Of a stretch of 64,000 bases of DNA, positions 19,447 to 28,262 are shown one piece after another. Under the pieces are notes generated by a model that ran no database searches, was not told where the DNA came from, and saw only the letters and a program-made list of their open reading frames with translations. The translations under genes were made by a program, and so were the position numbers. The number at the start of each line of letters is the position of its first letter. Position 1 is the first letter of the stretch. The DNA comes from Roseibium salinum (GTDB taxonomy: Bacteria > Pseudomonadota > Alphaproteobacteria > Rhizobiales > Stappiaceae), in the NCBI RefSeq assembly GCF_026240905.1, contig NZ_JAPEVI010000003.1, forward strand, positions 310,001-374,000, read 5' to 3'.

Positions 19447-20691
19447 TCAGACCCGGTTGAGCAGTCTGGCCCGGATGGTATTCGGCAGGGTGCGGATTTC
19501 TTCCAGGATCTTCACCGGATCTTCGACCGGGCTGTCCACGTCCATGACCACGTAGCCGATGTCCTGGTAGGACTGCAGATACTGGGCGGAGATGTTCAGG
19601 TTGTGCCGGGTGAAGAGGTCGTTGAGCGTGCGCATGGCGCCGGGGGCGTTGTGATGCACCTGGATGAAGCGCGTCGCGTCCGTGCCCTTGGGCAGTTGAA
19701 CCTGGGGGAAGGAGACGGCGCCGATGGTGGAGCCGACATCGGAATATTCGACCAGCCGCTTGCAGACTTCCTCGCCGATCCGGGCCTGCGCCTCTTCCGT
19801 CGATCCGCCGATATGCGGCGTCAGGATAACGTTTTCGAGGCCGCGCAGCGGGGAGAAGAACTCGTCCTTGTTGGATTTGGGTTCGACCGGAAAGACGTCG
19901 ATGGCCGCACCCGCCAGATGGCCCGACTTCAGGGCCGCGGCCAGGGCCTCGATATCGATCACCTTGCCGCGGGCGTTGTTGATCAGGAACGCGCCCTTCT
20001 TCATTGCGGCAATCTGATCCGCGCCGAACATGTTGCGCGTCTCCTGCGTGTCCGGCACGTGGAGCGAAACGACATCGGATTCCCCGAGCAGTTCCTCCAG
20101 CGTCTCCGTCGGCATCACGTTGCCGTGCTGAAGCTTGTCGACCAGATCGAAATAGATGACCCGCATCCCCATGGCTTCGGCCAGGTTCGACAGCTGGGTG
20201 CCGATATTGCCGTAGCCGATGATGCCGAGGGTCTTGCCGCGCACCTCATGGGAGCCGGCGGCGCTCTTCATCCAGCGGCCCTCATGGGCGGCGGAGGATT
20301 TGGGGAAGATGCCGCGCATCAGCATGACGATCTCGGCGATCGTCAGCTCGGCCACCGAGCGGGTGTTGGAGAAGGGGGCGTTAAAGACGGGAATTCCGCG
20401 GGTCAGCGCGCCGTGCAGGTCCACCTGGTTGGTGCCGACGGAGAAACAGCCGACCGCGACAAGGCTCTTGGCCGCATCGAGTATTTCGTCCGTTACCTGG
20501 GTGCGCGAGCGGATGCCGAGCATCTGGACGCCCTGCAGCTTTTCAATGAGGGCGTCCTTGTCCAATGCGCCTGGCAGGACTTCCACGTTGTTGTAACCGT
20601 TCTTTTCCAGAACCGCGCGCGCGGTCGGCGAAATGCCTTCCAGCAGCAGCCAGCGGATCTGATTTTTCGGTCGGGAAAGACCGTGATTCAT
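19447..20691 (-). CDS. serA: D-3-phosphoglycerate dehydrogenase
   Basis: First enzyme of serine synthesis, NAD-dependent. The protein is 414 aa, the E. coli-type length with a C-terminal ACT domain. Visible parts: NAPFSNTRSVAE (substrate loop), GIIGYGNIG (Rossmann), NNARGKVIDIEAL (catalytic Arg), DVFPVEP (Glu), TPHIGGSTEEAQ (His), and a C-terminal ACT region VHHNAPGAMRTLNDLF expected to sense serine. It is a single gene with its own terminator. Confidence 0.96.
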   Translation of the reverse strand: MNHGLSRPKNQIRWLLLEGISPTARAVLEKNGYNNVEVLPGALDKDALIEKLQGVQMLGIRSRTQVTDEILDAAKSLVAVGCFSVGTNQVDLHGALTRGIPVFNAPFSNTRSVAELTIAEIVMLMRGIFPKSSAAHEGRWMKSAAGSHEVRGKTLGIIGYGNIGTQLSNLAEAMGMRVIYFDLVDKLQHGNVMPTETLEELLGESDVVSLHVPDTQETRNMFGADQIAAMKKGAFLINNARGKVIDIEALAAALKSGHLAGAAIDVFPVEPKSNKDEFFSPLRGLENVILTPHIGGSTEEAQARIGEEVCKRLVEYSDVGSTIGAVSFPQVQLPKGTDATRFIQVHHNAPGAMRTLNDLFTRHNLNISAQYLQSYQDIGYVVMDVDSPVEDPVKILEEIRTLPNTIRARLLNRV

Positions 20692-20895
20692 GGCGAAAAT
20701 GCCTTCTTGGTCTGATGAGTTGAAACGCGCCGGATTGGCGCTGAAGCGCGGGTGTTGTATACGCGCTCATCCGTGTCGCGTCTAGGGTACGGACCCAAAT
20801 ATTAACTTCCCTGGCCGCTCTGGAGCGGGCCGTATTCAAGGCGCGAAGGCGCAGGAAATCCGGCCGGTTTTCAAGTCTTCGCAACGCAGGAGATG

Positions 20896-21228
20896 TCAGT
20901 TCGGGGGCGTCTCCAGATCGGATTTGAGCCGGTCCAGCATGTTGACCGCGTTTTCCGCATATTCGCCGATCCACCGGTCGTGGATTTTCTTGATCGGCAG
21001 AGCGTTGAGATAGTTCCAGCGCTCCCGTCCCTTGCGCTGGACGATGATGAGGTCCGCCGCCTCCAGAACCCGCATGTGCTGCATGACCGTGCAGCGGTCC
21101 AGGTCGGGAAACGCGGCGCAGAGCGCCCCCGTCGTCTTGGGGCTGTCCTTCAGGAGATCGAGGATGTGCCGGCGGCGGTGATCCGCCAGCGCCTTGAAAA
21201 TCCGGTCCGAATCATCTGTGCTTGACAT
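20896..21228 (-). CDS. ArsR family transcriptional regulator
   Basis: A 110-aa winged-helix regulator: RIFKALADHRRRHILDLL, the recognition-helix region TVMQHMRVLEAADLI and the wing VQRKGRERWNYLN. No metal-binding cysteine pair is present, so it belongs to the non-metal ArsR group that usually sits beside SRPBCC/AHSA1 genes. It is divergent from such a gene here, and an inverted repeat covers its own start codon. Confidence 0.9.
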   Translation of the reverse strand: MSSTDDSDRIFKALADHRRRHILDLLKDSPKTTGALCAAFPDLDRCTVMQHMRVLEAADLIIVQRKGRERWNYLNALPIKKIHDRWIGEYAENAVNMLDRLKSDLETPPN

Positions 21229-21246
21229 GTTATGATTTTATAACAT
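21227..21246. promoter_or_regulatory. ArsR operator candidate overlapping the arsR start
   Basis: ATGTTATGATTTTATAACAT has perfect 7-bp arms around 6 bp. It overlaps the arsR start codon and lies in the divergent region before the SRPBCC gene, as expected for autoregulation and joint control. Confidence 0.6.
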
Positions 21247-21377
21247 TATGGAGCCGCGAACAAGGAGGAACCCTTGCGTAGCTCGGATTTGCCGGCAGGC
21301 ACGGGTTCTTCGTCCAGGCAAGCTGGCGGCGCATGCGCAAGGCAGTGCCGTGATTTCTGTTGTGTATGGAGTGAGAC

Positions 21378-21860
21378 ATGGGACTGTCATTCAAGATCGC
21401 GGGCCGCATTGCAAAACCCGTTTCCGAGGTTTTCGAAGCCGTGGCCAATCCGGACCGGCTGTCGGCCTATTTCACCACGGGCGGTGCCGAGGGGCGGCTG
21501 GAAACCGGCGTGACCGTCTACTGGGATTTCGCAGATTTTCCGGGCCGTTTTCCGGTCAAGGTGACGCGGGTCGTCAAGGACAAGGAAATCGTGCTGCAAT
21601 GGGCCGCGCATGAAAGCGGCGAGGTGAGTTCCTCGGGCGTGATGCCCGAAGCGGCGAACTACGACACCATGGTGACCATGGCCTTCGAGCCGCTTGATGA
21701 CGGGCGCACACTGGTGACCATCAGCGAGGAAGGCTGGCGCGATACGCCCGGCGGCCTGAAAGCCTCCTACGGCAACTGCGAGGGCTGGACCCAGATGCTG
21801 TGTGCCTTGAAGGGCTGGGTCGAACACGGCGTCAATCTGCGGGAAGGCTTCTACAAGTAG
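21378..21860 (+). CDS. SRPBCC (AHSA1/START-like) domain protein
   Basis: A 160-aa single-domain protein with the helix-grip fold pattern: IAKPVSEVFEAVANPDRLSAYF at the start, the strand VKVTRVVKDKEIVLQW, and a C-terminal helix GWTQMLCALKGWVEHG. The cavity ligand is unknown. It is divergently paired with the ArsR gene, a common regulator/SRPBCC arrangement. Confidence 0.88.
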   Translation: MGLSFKIAGRIAKPVSEVFEAVANPDRLSAYFTTGGAEGRLETGVTVYWDFADFPGRFPVKVTRVVKDKEIVLQWAAHESGEVSSSGVMPEAANYDTMVTMAFEPLDDGRTLVTISEEGWRDTPGGLKASYGNCEGWTQMLCALKGWVEHGVNLREGFYK

Positions 21861-22010
21861 GCCGGGCCACATCTGGCTAGAATATATGCAGCTTTGCCGA
21901 CAAACCGGACATTGCGCCCACGGCGCAAGGTCGGTCATCATCTGGGTTCTGGGACTTGATCAGGAGGCGCAGCGGCCGTTGGGTCCACCAATGGGGTGTA
22001 CGCCAACCCC

Positions 22011-22844
22011 TCAATACCAGAACCCCTCCCGGCGCCAGATCGTGAAGTGGCCCCGGACAGGCGGCGCAGGTGTCCCGCCGTCGATGGTAAATTCCATGCC
22101 GCCCTTGAGGCCCTTGCCGCCGGTCCGGCGCAGGATGACATACTCGTTGCACTGGGGTCCGCCGCTGGAGCTCTGGCACATGTCGATGCGGGCGCGCTTG
22201 TCGTCGATCTGTTCCCAGACCCAGTCGACCAGCGCCACATGGCCGTTCCAGACCATGAAGTCGAGCGGCCTGACCTCCTTTATGTCATCGATGTTGATCT
22301 TGGCGACCTGTTCCGGGTAGCGCTTGGGCGAAACGCCGTAGTACTTGTCCCACTCGCCGGTATAGATCAGGAAATTGGCGACGAAACCGATACAGTCCAT
22401 GCCGAAGAAGCGGTCCTGGACCATTTTCTGCAGTGCGGCCTGATCCGACATCTTGTCGAAATAGAGCTTCTTGATCTTGCCGGTCGCCTCGACATCCTTG
22501 GAGCCGTCCTTGCTGGCACGGCCGCAGACCTCGACCTTGTACTTGTCGAGGAGATCCTTGTTCTTCAGCATGAAGTTCCAGATCTTCACAAAGGCCTTGT
22601 CGTTGCCCTGACCCTTGAGCGCAAGGTCGATCGCGAGCCCGCCGACATGCTGGTTCAGCGTGACGCCGTTCGCATCCTTGATCCAGCGGAAGTTCTTGTA
22701 GAGGCTGGTCGCGCTGTCGTTGCCGCCGTTGCCGCGGTCCTTGCACAGATACTGACTGAGCCTGACCGGACCGGCGCTGGTCTGAAGACCCGGACTGGTG
22801 AGATGATTGACGTATTCGTACGGCAGGAAAAAGGACTCGGCCAC
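22011..22844 (-). CDS. unrecognised protein with an NlpC/P60-like cysteine hydrolase pattern
   Basis: About 277 aa and not assigned to a family with confidence. The central segment FFGMDCIGFVANFL has the DCxGFV cysteine motif of NlpC/P60 and CHAP hydrolases, and further on PLDFMVWNGHVALVDWV supplies a GHVAL histidine motif. The N-terminal half (YKNFRWIKDANGVTLNQHVG) is unlike standard peptidase propeptides, and no signal peptide is seen. The GTG at 22844 is chosen because GGGAG lies seven bases upstream; the frame is open to 22910. It is isolated, with no operon partner. Confidence 0.65.
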   Translation of the reverse strand: MAESFFLPYEYVNHLTSPGLQTSAGPVRLSQYLCKDRGNGGNDSATSLYKNFRWIKDANGVTLNQHVGGLAIDLALKGQGNDKAFVKIWNFMLKNKDLLDKYKVEVCGRASKDGSKDVEATGKIKKLYFDKMSDQAALQKMVQDRFFGMDCIGFVANFLIYTGEWDKYYGVSPKRYPEQVAKINIDDIKEVRPLDFMVWNGHVALVDWVWEQIDDKRARIDMCQSSSGGPQCNEYVILRRTGGKGLKGGMEFTIDGGTPAPPVRGHFTIWRREGFWY

Positions 22845-23049
22845 ATTCACTCTCCCTAGATCGGGCCCTCGACGGTCCCCTGACTGGCACTGTGATCGGC
22901 GTCTTTCCATCAGAACACCGGCGCCCCAGATTGCGCTGGACGCTGGAGCCTTTCTGTCTCCTACATCACATAATTCCGGTATTCGCCCATGCAGACGATC
23001 GCTTCAGGCCGCAAACCCCGATCGTCGGCGGTGCGTTGGCGCTTGCCGG

Positions 23050-23865
23050 CTAGGCCGCGCTTGTGACGCTGTTGAGGCGGGTGGCGATGGCGCGGATCAC
23101 GTCGTCGCCGTAGCCGAGACCGAGATCCTGGCGCATGAAATGCGTCAGGTCCTCCAGTGCCAGGATGTCCCGTTCCTCTTTGCCGCCAGTGCCGACGAAA
23201 CGGGCGCGTCCGTCCAGGAAGCTGATCCAGCCATCGTCAGTCAGCCGGTAGAATTTCATGGTCGAGGAAAAGGAAAGATCGGGCGACGTGGCGCACAGAT
23301 AATTGGCCGCCTCGATATCCGCCTGCCGCACGTCCACCCGGTCAAAGCCGTAGAGCGGAAACCAGCCATCAACCGTCTTGCGTTCCAGCACGTGCTCGCC
23401 GGGGGTTTCATCGAAGCGTATGCGGTAGACCTGATCCCTGATCGGCTGTTCTTCACCCTCCGCAATGCGGACCGGTTCGGCCGGGGCCCGGCCGCCGAAG
23501 CCGGCATCGACAAGCCATTCCTGCCCGTCCAGGGCCACGACGAAGGCCAGATGGGTTCTGGCACCGCCTTCCGCCTCGCCCATGCGCACGCGCGCAAGCA
23601 CCTTTCGGGACGTGAAACCGACCGCCTCGAGGGCATTGCCGAGCAGCGAGTTCAGTTCGAAGCAGAAGCCGCCGCAGCGCTCGTCGACGAGCTTCCGCCA
23701 CAGGCTCTCCCCGGCAAGGTCGGGAACCCGGCCGGAAAAGGGGAGGACGTTTTCAAAGGGAATTGCGCTGATCTGCGCTGATTGAAGCTGTCTGAGGCCC
23801 GCCAGATCGGCGCTGCAGCTTTCAAGGCCAATCCGGTGGAGGTAGGGGGCAAGGTCAAAGGACAT
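23050..23865 (-). CDS. nat: arylamine N-acetyltransferase
   Basis: A 271-aa NAT-fold enzyme transferring acetyl from acetyl-CoA to arylamines or related amines. The triad is complete: C68 in RCGGFCFELN, H105 in THLAFVV and D120 in LVDAGFGG. IPFENVLPFSG is the conserved N-terminal motif. An upstream in-frame ATG at 23904 lies inside the ilvN terminator hairpin, so 23865 is preferred although its ribosome site is weak. Confidence 0.93.
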   Translation of the reverse strand: MSFDLAPYLHRIGLESCSADLAGLRQLQSAQISAIPFENVLPFSGRVPDLAGESLWRKLVDERCGGFCFELNSLLGNALEAVGFTSRKVLARVRMGEAEGGARTHLAFVVALDGQEWLVDAGFGGRAPAEPVRIAEGEEQPIRDQVYRIRFDETPGEHVLERKTVDGWFPLYGFDRVDVRQADIEAANYLCATSPDLSFSSTMKFYRLTDDGWISFLDGRARFVGTGGKEERDILALEDLTHFMRQDLGLGYGDDVIRAIATRLNSVTSAA

Positions 23866-23883
23866 GAGAAATACCAGACGTGG

Positions 23884-23917
23884 AAACAAAGAGACCCGCC
23901 GCATGTAGGCGGCGGGT
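23884..23917 (-). terminator. terminator of the ilvBN operon
   Basis: ACCCGCCGC and GCGGCGGGT are perfect 9-bp arms around ATGTAG, followed on the minus strand by CTCTTTGTTT. It begins about 50 bp after the ilvN stop. Confidence 0.7.
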
Positions 23918-23967
23918 TCTCGTTGTTAGAGTCCCGATCTGCGGATCGGCGGCGCCTTCAAGGCAGA

Positions 23968-24540
23968 TTACAGCCCTTCCGGCCCGCGCTGCACGGCCGC
24001 GACGCCGGTGCGGGAGACTTCCACCAGGCCGAGCGGCTTCATGATGGAGATGAATTGCTCGATCTTCGACGTCCGGCCGGTGATCTCGAAGACGAAATGC
24101 TCGGTGGTCGCGTCGATCACCGTTGCGCGGAAGGCGTCGCCCAGGCGCAGGGCTTCCAGGCGCTTGTCGCCGGTGCCGGTCACCTTGACCAGGGCCAGTT
24201 CGCGCTCCAGCGGCTTGTCCTGGTTGGCGCGGCGGGCGCGCACGGTGAGGTCGGTGACGCGGTGGACGGGCACCAGACGGTCGAGCTGATGGCGGATCTG
24301 TTCGATGATCATCGGCGTGCCCGTGGTCACGATGGTGATCCGGGACAGGTGCCTTTCGTGTTCGGTTTCCGACACCGTCAGGCTGTCGATATTGTAGCCG
24401 CGGCCGGAGAACAGGCCGATCACCCGGGCAAGGACCCCCGGCTCGTTGTCGACGAGCAGGGACAGGGTGTGTGTTTCGGTCTCGTTGCTGACTTCGGCCA
24501 GGAAATAGGCGGAAGGGGCATCCACATTCTGTGCGTTCAT
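23968..24540 (-). CDS. ilvN: acetolactate synthase small (regulatory) subunit
   Basis: A 190-aa regulatory subunit that stimulates the catalytic subunit and mediates valine feedback. The N-terminal ACT domain reads HTLSLLVDNEPGVLARVIGL then FSGRGYNIDSLTV; the C-terminal domain has RELALVKV and EITGRTSKIEQFI. The length is typical of the IlvH-type long small subunit. It follows ilvB by 25 bp. Confidence 0.96.
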   Translation of the reverse strand: MNAQNVDAPSAYFLAEVSNETETHTLSLLVDNEPGVLARVIGLFSGRGYNIDSLTVSETEHERHLSRITIVTTGTPMIIEQIRHQLDRLVPVHRVTDLTVRARRANQDKPLERELALVKVTGTGDKRLEALRLGDAFRATVIDATTEHFVFEITGRTSKIEQFISIMKPLGLVEVSRTGVAAVQRGPEGL

Positions 24541-24565
24541 TTCAAACTATCCTTTTGCCCGGCAC

Positions 24566-26341
24566 TCAAACGAGGCTCTTGCCTTCGGCACTGATCGCGT
24601 TGGCGAGCGCCTCGTCGTTGGCCTCGTCCGGCAGCAGCATTTCGTTGTGAGCCTTGCCCGAGGGGATCATCGGGAAACAGTTGGCGAGGTTCGCGACACG
24701 GCAGTCGAACAGGACCGGCTTGTCGATTGCGATCATCTCTTCGATCGCGCCATCGAGGTCGCCCGGCTTGTCCACCCGGAAGCCGACGCCGCCGTAAGCC
24801 TCCGCCAGTTTGACGAAGTCGGGCAGGCTGTCGGTATAGGAGTGCGAGAGGCGGTTGCCGTGCAGCAGCTGCTGCCACTGGCGGACCATGCCCATGTACT
24901 GGTTGTTCAGGATGAACGCCTTGACCGGCAGGCCGAACTGAACGGCGGTCGACATTTCCTGGATGTTCATCAGGATGGAGGCGTCGCCCGCAATGTCGAT
25001 GCACAGCGCGTCGCGATGGGCGGCCTGTGCGCCGATGGCCGCCGGCAGGCCGTAGCCCATGGTGCCGAGGCCGCCGGACGTGAGCCAGTGATTGGGCTCC
25101 TCAAAACCGTAGAACTGCGCCGCCCACATCTGATGCTGGCCGACTTCCGTGGAGATGAAGGTCTTGCGGTGCTTGGTCAGTTCATAGAGCCGCTGGATCG
25201 CGTATTGCGGCATGATGACATTGTCATTCGGCTTGTAGGCCAGCGAATTGCGGGCCCGCCAGGCGTCGATCTGCGCCCACCACACCTTCAGCGCCGTCTC
25301 GTCCGTCTTCATGGAGGACGAGCGCCAGATGCGCACCAGGTCTTCCAGGACATGGCCGACGTCGCCGATGATCGGCAGGTCGACATTGATGGTCTTGTTG
25401 ATGGAGGACGGGTCGATGTCGATATGGATCTTGCGCGAGTTCGGCGAGAAGGCGTCGGTGCGGCCGGTGATGCGGTCGTCGAAGCGCGCGCCGATGCAGA
25501 CCATCAGGTCGCAGTCGTGCATCGTCATGTTGGCTTCATAGGTGCCGTGCATGCCCAGCATGCCGAGCCAGTTGTCGCCCGACGCCGGATAGGCGCCCAG
25601 GCCCATCAGCGTGGACGTGATCGGGAAGCCGGTCAGCGACACCAGTTCGCGCAGCAGCTGGCTCGCCTGCGGGCCGGAATTGATCACGCCGCCGCCGGTA
25701 TAGAGCACCGGCTTTTTGGCCGCCGCCATCAGTTCCGCCGCCTGCCGGATGCTGGCTGCGTCGCCTTTCATCTGCGGGCGGTAGCTCTTGTGGGCTGATG
25801 CCGGGTTGGGCGTCGGGCCCTGATAGGTGCCGGTGGCGAACTGGACGTCCTTGGGAATGTCGACGACGACGGGGCCCGGACGGCCGGACGTGGCGACATA
25901 GAAGGCTTCATGCAGGATGCGCGGCAGGTGCTCGACATCGCGCACCAGCCAGTTGTGCTTGGTGCAGGGGCGGGTGATGCCGACCGTGTCGCATTCCTGG
26001 AAAGCGTCGTTGCCGATGAGATGGGTCGGCACCTGGCCAGTGATGCACACGAGCGGAATGGAATCGAGCATGGCATCGGTCAGCGCGGTCACCATGTTGG
26101 TGGCGCCGGGACCGGAAGTGACGAGCGCGACGCCCGGCTTGCCGGTGGAGCGGGCATAGCCTTCGGCCGCATGGCCGGCGCCCTGCTCGTGACGCACCAG
26201 AATATGCTCCAGACCTTCCTGCTGAATGAGCTCGTCATAGATGGGAAGCACTGCACCGCCCGGGTAGCCGAAAATCGTATCAACTCCCTGGTCTTTCAGC
26301 GCCTGGATGACCATTTCGGCGCCGGTCATTTCCCGTGTCAT
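24566..26341 (-). CDS. ilvB: acetolactate synthase large (catalytic) subunit
   Basis: A 591-aa ThDP/FAD enzyme making acetolactate or acetohydroxybutyrate. Visible: N-terminal FGYPGGAVLPIYDEL, the catalytic Glu region ILVRHEQGAGHAAEGYAR, the FAD domain, and the ThDP motif GDASILMNIQEMSTAVQF ending in NN. The start at 26341 matches the family N-terminus MTGAEMVIQALKDQGV after five residues. Transcription passes a leader peptide and attenuator 170-280 bp upstream, so expression should respond to charged Leu/Ile/Val tRNA. Confidence 0.97.
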   Translation of the reverse strand: MTREMTGAEMVIQALKDQGVDTIFGYPGGAVLPIYDELIQQEGLEHILVRHEQGAGHAAEGYARSTGKPGVALVTSGPGATNMVTALTDAMLDSIPLVCITGQVPTHLIGNDAFQECDTVGITRPCTKHNWLVRDVEHLPRILHEAFYVATSGRPGPVVVDIPKDVQFATGTYQGPTPNPASAHKSYRPQMKGDAASIRQAAELMAAAKKPVLYTGGGVINSGPQASQLLRELVSLTGFPITSTLMGLGAYPASGDNWLGMLGMHGTYEANMTMHDCDLMVCIGARFDDRITGRTDAFSPNSRKIHIDIDPSSINKTINVDLPIIGDVGHVLEDLVRIWRSSSMKTDETALKVWWAQIDAWRARNSLAYKPNDNVIMPQYAIQRLYELTKHRKTFISTEVGQHQMWAAQFYGFEEPNHWLTSGGLGTMGYGLPAAIGAQAAHRDALCIDIAGDASILMNIQEMSTAVQFGLPVKAFILNNQYMGMVRQWQQLLHGNRLSHSYTDSLPDFVKLAEAYGGVGFRVDKPGDLDGAIEEMIAIDKPVLFDCRVANLANCFPMIPSGKAHNEMLLPDEANDEALANAISAEGKSLV

Positions 26342-26508
26342 TCGTTCCGTCCTTGCATTAAGCGCCTGAATTTTCAGGCTTGGCTCTTCAGATCGGCCTG
26401 CAGGCAGGTTGAAACACCTGGATGCTCTGGCTCGCTAGTTTTCACCCTGGCGCATGCGGCGTCAAAGACCCGGGTGGCGGGAGAGGGGCGTTGTCAGGAG
26501 GCGGATAC

Positions 26509-26533
26509 AAAAAAAGGCCCCTGAGGGAGCCTT
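26509..26533 (-). terminator. ilvBN attenuator terminator
   Basis: AAGGCTCC/GGGGCCTT form an 8-bp stem (one wobble) with a CTCA loop and a run of seven T on the minus strand. It is 30 bp downstream of the leader-peptide stop and 168 bp before ilvB, the position of a transcription attenuator. Confidence 0.85.
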
Positions 26534-26562
26534 GGTCGCGCGCCGTCCTGTCCGTACGGGGT

Positions 26563-26619
26563 CTATCCCGCCGCGGAGGCGCGCCTTCCTACCACTACTA
26601 GAATGAGCGACATCATCAT
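26563..26619 (-). CDS. ilvBN leader peptide
   Basis: An 18-codon frame, MMMSLILVVVGRRASAAG, with the regulatory run Leu-Ile-Leu-Val-Val-Val directly after the start. This matches the branched-chain amino acids whose synthesis ilvBN starts. AAGGA lies about 10 bases upstream of the first of three consecutive ATGs. Downstream GC-rich segments (GGCGCGCC and CGGCGCGCG) can pair in alternative ways before the terminator hairpin at 26509-26533. Ribosome stalling at uncharged Leu/Ile/Val codons would be expected to favour the antiterminator. Confidence 0.85.
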   Translation of the reverse strand: MMMSLILVVVGRRASAAG

Positions 26620-26954
26620 GCCGTCCCGGTCCTTTGATGCTGCAGGCCGTCAGGGCCTTTGTGGACATGTCTTGCGGGAAATCCCGCGCCAGCCCTACCG
26701 GAAGCCGCATGACGGCATCAATACAACACGTGGCACAAGCCCGTCATGTCCGACCGGTCTTGATGCGCTGCACCCTAGTGAGGCGGGTTTGACCGGTCAA
26801 GCCTTAATTTCGAAAATTGCGCAAAGGGTGCGCTATGTTTCTGAAAGTTGCCAGCGGGGCTGTTTCGCCCGGCGGATCTTGCAATCAAAACTTGCCCGAA
26901 GCCGCCGGGCGCCAAGCGCATAACCGTATTGATGAAAAAGTGACATAAAAAGCA

Positions 26955-26983
26955 TTGCGTCACGGCAGGCCGCATTATATACA
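26955..26983 (+). promoter_or_regulatory. promoter of tRNA-Lys
   Basis: TTGCGT (26955-26960) and TATACA (26978-26983) are separated by 17 bp, placing transcription start about 40 bp before the tRNA. The rest of the gap 26620-26954 shows no gene beyond the ilvBN promoter region. Confidence 0.6.
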
Positions 26984-27029
26984 GCCGCAATCCGACGCGC
27001 CGCGCATTGCCGCGGCCCTTGTCGCTTAC

Positions 27030-27114
<85 letters not shown>

Positions 27115-27170
27115 TTAAAATCAATTGCTTAGACGCTAACCTTCAAGGGGTGGTAGTGCGGTGCATTTTT

Positions 27171-27188
27171 GTGTCCGTACTATGTCCG
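27171..27188 (+). promoter_or_regulatory. putative integrase arm-type site, left end
   Basis: GTGTCCGTACTATGTCCG, two TGTCCG boxes 11 bp apart, 57 bp inside attL. The same 18-mer with one mismatch is at 39886-39903 near attR, as expected for arm-binding sites of a tyrosine integrase. Confidence 0.55.
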
Positions 27189-27264
27189 GAATCTGCCGGC
27201 GTATTATCTGTTTCCATTTTGCTCCCTATTTTCTGGTTCCAGGGACAGGAAGAAGGAGAGGGGA

Positions 27265-27495
27265 GTGTCGAGGCCGTCATCAGTCAGCCCCATAAACATT
27301 GCGTTCGCCAAGGCGCGTTGCGCTGGCATAATCATCGACTTCCAGTACTGCGCCTATTACGAGGTGGCTGGCTTTGATGGATTCGGAGATCAGGAGCTTG
27401 TCATAGAGCTGCCCAGGCAATGGAACTGGCGCTGCCCTCGATGTGGTGGCCAGGATATCGAGTGCCGACCGAAATATGTTTCCAAGAAAGCGTGA
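27265..27495 (+). CDS. small protein with a zinc-ribbon-like CPRCG motif
   Basis: A predicted 76-aa protein starting at GTG 27265, chosen because AGGAGAGG precedes it by 3-4 bases; the frame stays open upstream to 27169. Near the C-terminus is WRCPRCGGQDIECRP, a CxxC knuckle with a third Cys, suggesting metal binding but not a complete zinc ribbon. It is the first gene inside attL and is of unknown function; its short length keeps it uncertain. Confidence 0.45.
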   Translation: MSRPSSVSPINIAFAKARCAGIIIDFQYCAYYEVAGFDGFGDQELVIELPRQWNWRCPRCGGQDIECRPKYVSKKA

Positions 27496-27632
27496 CGAGA
27501 TTGGATCGGACTGGAAAAGAGAAACGATTAGGGTAGCGCTGACTCTCGCCGCTCGCTCAAGGTCGTCAGCATTTCAGAAGTCGGCGGCTAAATACTCTCG
27601 TTTCCAGTGCCGCTCCATCGAAACGTAGTTGG

Positions 27633-28007
27633 TCAATTTTCATTGCACCAATCTGGAAATTCATCCGATGGCATTACCTGCACCAGTCCTTCCTCCATCA
27701 AAACAGACCCGGCGCTACGCCCATTCGGCAATATGACCCTGACCAGGGGCCACTCGAGAAAGCCCTGATTTCCTGAATAGAAAACCTGGACACCGGGCGT
27801 ATCCAAAAATTCCTGCATGCGAGCCTTCGCCGCAACGCCAAGTTCACGTTCCTTTTGACATCTAGCCCGATATATCTCTGGCGCAACATAGCTGGAGTGA
27901 AATGGCCCACCGTCGCCCAAATCGCGCATAGGTATGCGATCGCATTGAATGCTGTCTCCACTAATGGCAAGCAGTTGGGTGCACGTGAGAAGAACGGTGG
28001 ATTTCAT
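27633..28007 (-). CDS. exported thermonuclease-like (SNase fold) protein, degenerate
   Basis: A 124-aa protein with a short hydrophobic N-terminus. The order GDSIQCDRIPMRDLG, then a helix ARCQKERELGVAAKARMQEFL, then RVILPNGRSAGSVLMEEGLVQ and a final DWC, follows the staphylococcal-nuclease-like pattern (GDT-xxC-xxIRLxG; GRxLA-xxLVxxGLA; WC). Some catalytic arginines appear to be missing, so activity is doubtful. It starts 2 bp after the XRE-gene stop, so the two are one transcript. Confidence 0.55.
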   Translation of the reverse strand: MKSTVLLTCTQLLAISGDSIQCDRIPMRDLGDGGPFHSSYVAPEIYRARCQKERELGVAAKARMQEFLDTPGVQVFYSGNQGFLEWPLVRVILPNGRSAGSVLMEEGLVQVMPSDEFPDWCNEN

Positions 28008-28009
28008 TG

Positions 28010-28240
28010 CTATCCAGCCTTTTGGAAAACTGTCGCAGTTTGTACCGTTGCCCCCCGTTCGACAAAAACAATCCCGTGGGCTTCGTAAACTGCCTTGATG
28101 GCCTGGATTGTCGATGTCTTTGCATCGCCGCCATTTTCAATGCGTGAAATCGTGTTGGGCGTTACGCCGGCCTCTGCCGCGACTTCCCGAACACCCATTT
28201 GAAGAAGCGCCCTTGCCATTCGTGCCTGTTCTGCATTCAT
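28010..28240 (-). CDS. XRE-family helix-turn-helix regulator (element repressor candidate)
   Basis: About 76 aa, essentially a single Cro/CI-type HTH: QARMARALLQMGVREVAAEA then GVTPNTISRIENGG. It is a short repressor without a cleavable C-terminal domain. A start at 28261 is also in frame. It is divergent from a Tat-signal gene, with paired GATACxxTGTAT boxes between them, a layout like a small lysogeny switch. Confidence 0.8.
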   Translation of the reverse strand: MNAEQARMARALLQMGVREVAAEAGVTPNTISRIENGGDAKTSTIQAIKAVYEAHGIVFVERGATVQTATVFQKAG

Positions 28241-28262
28241 CGATATAAAAGCCTGCCGCATA

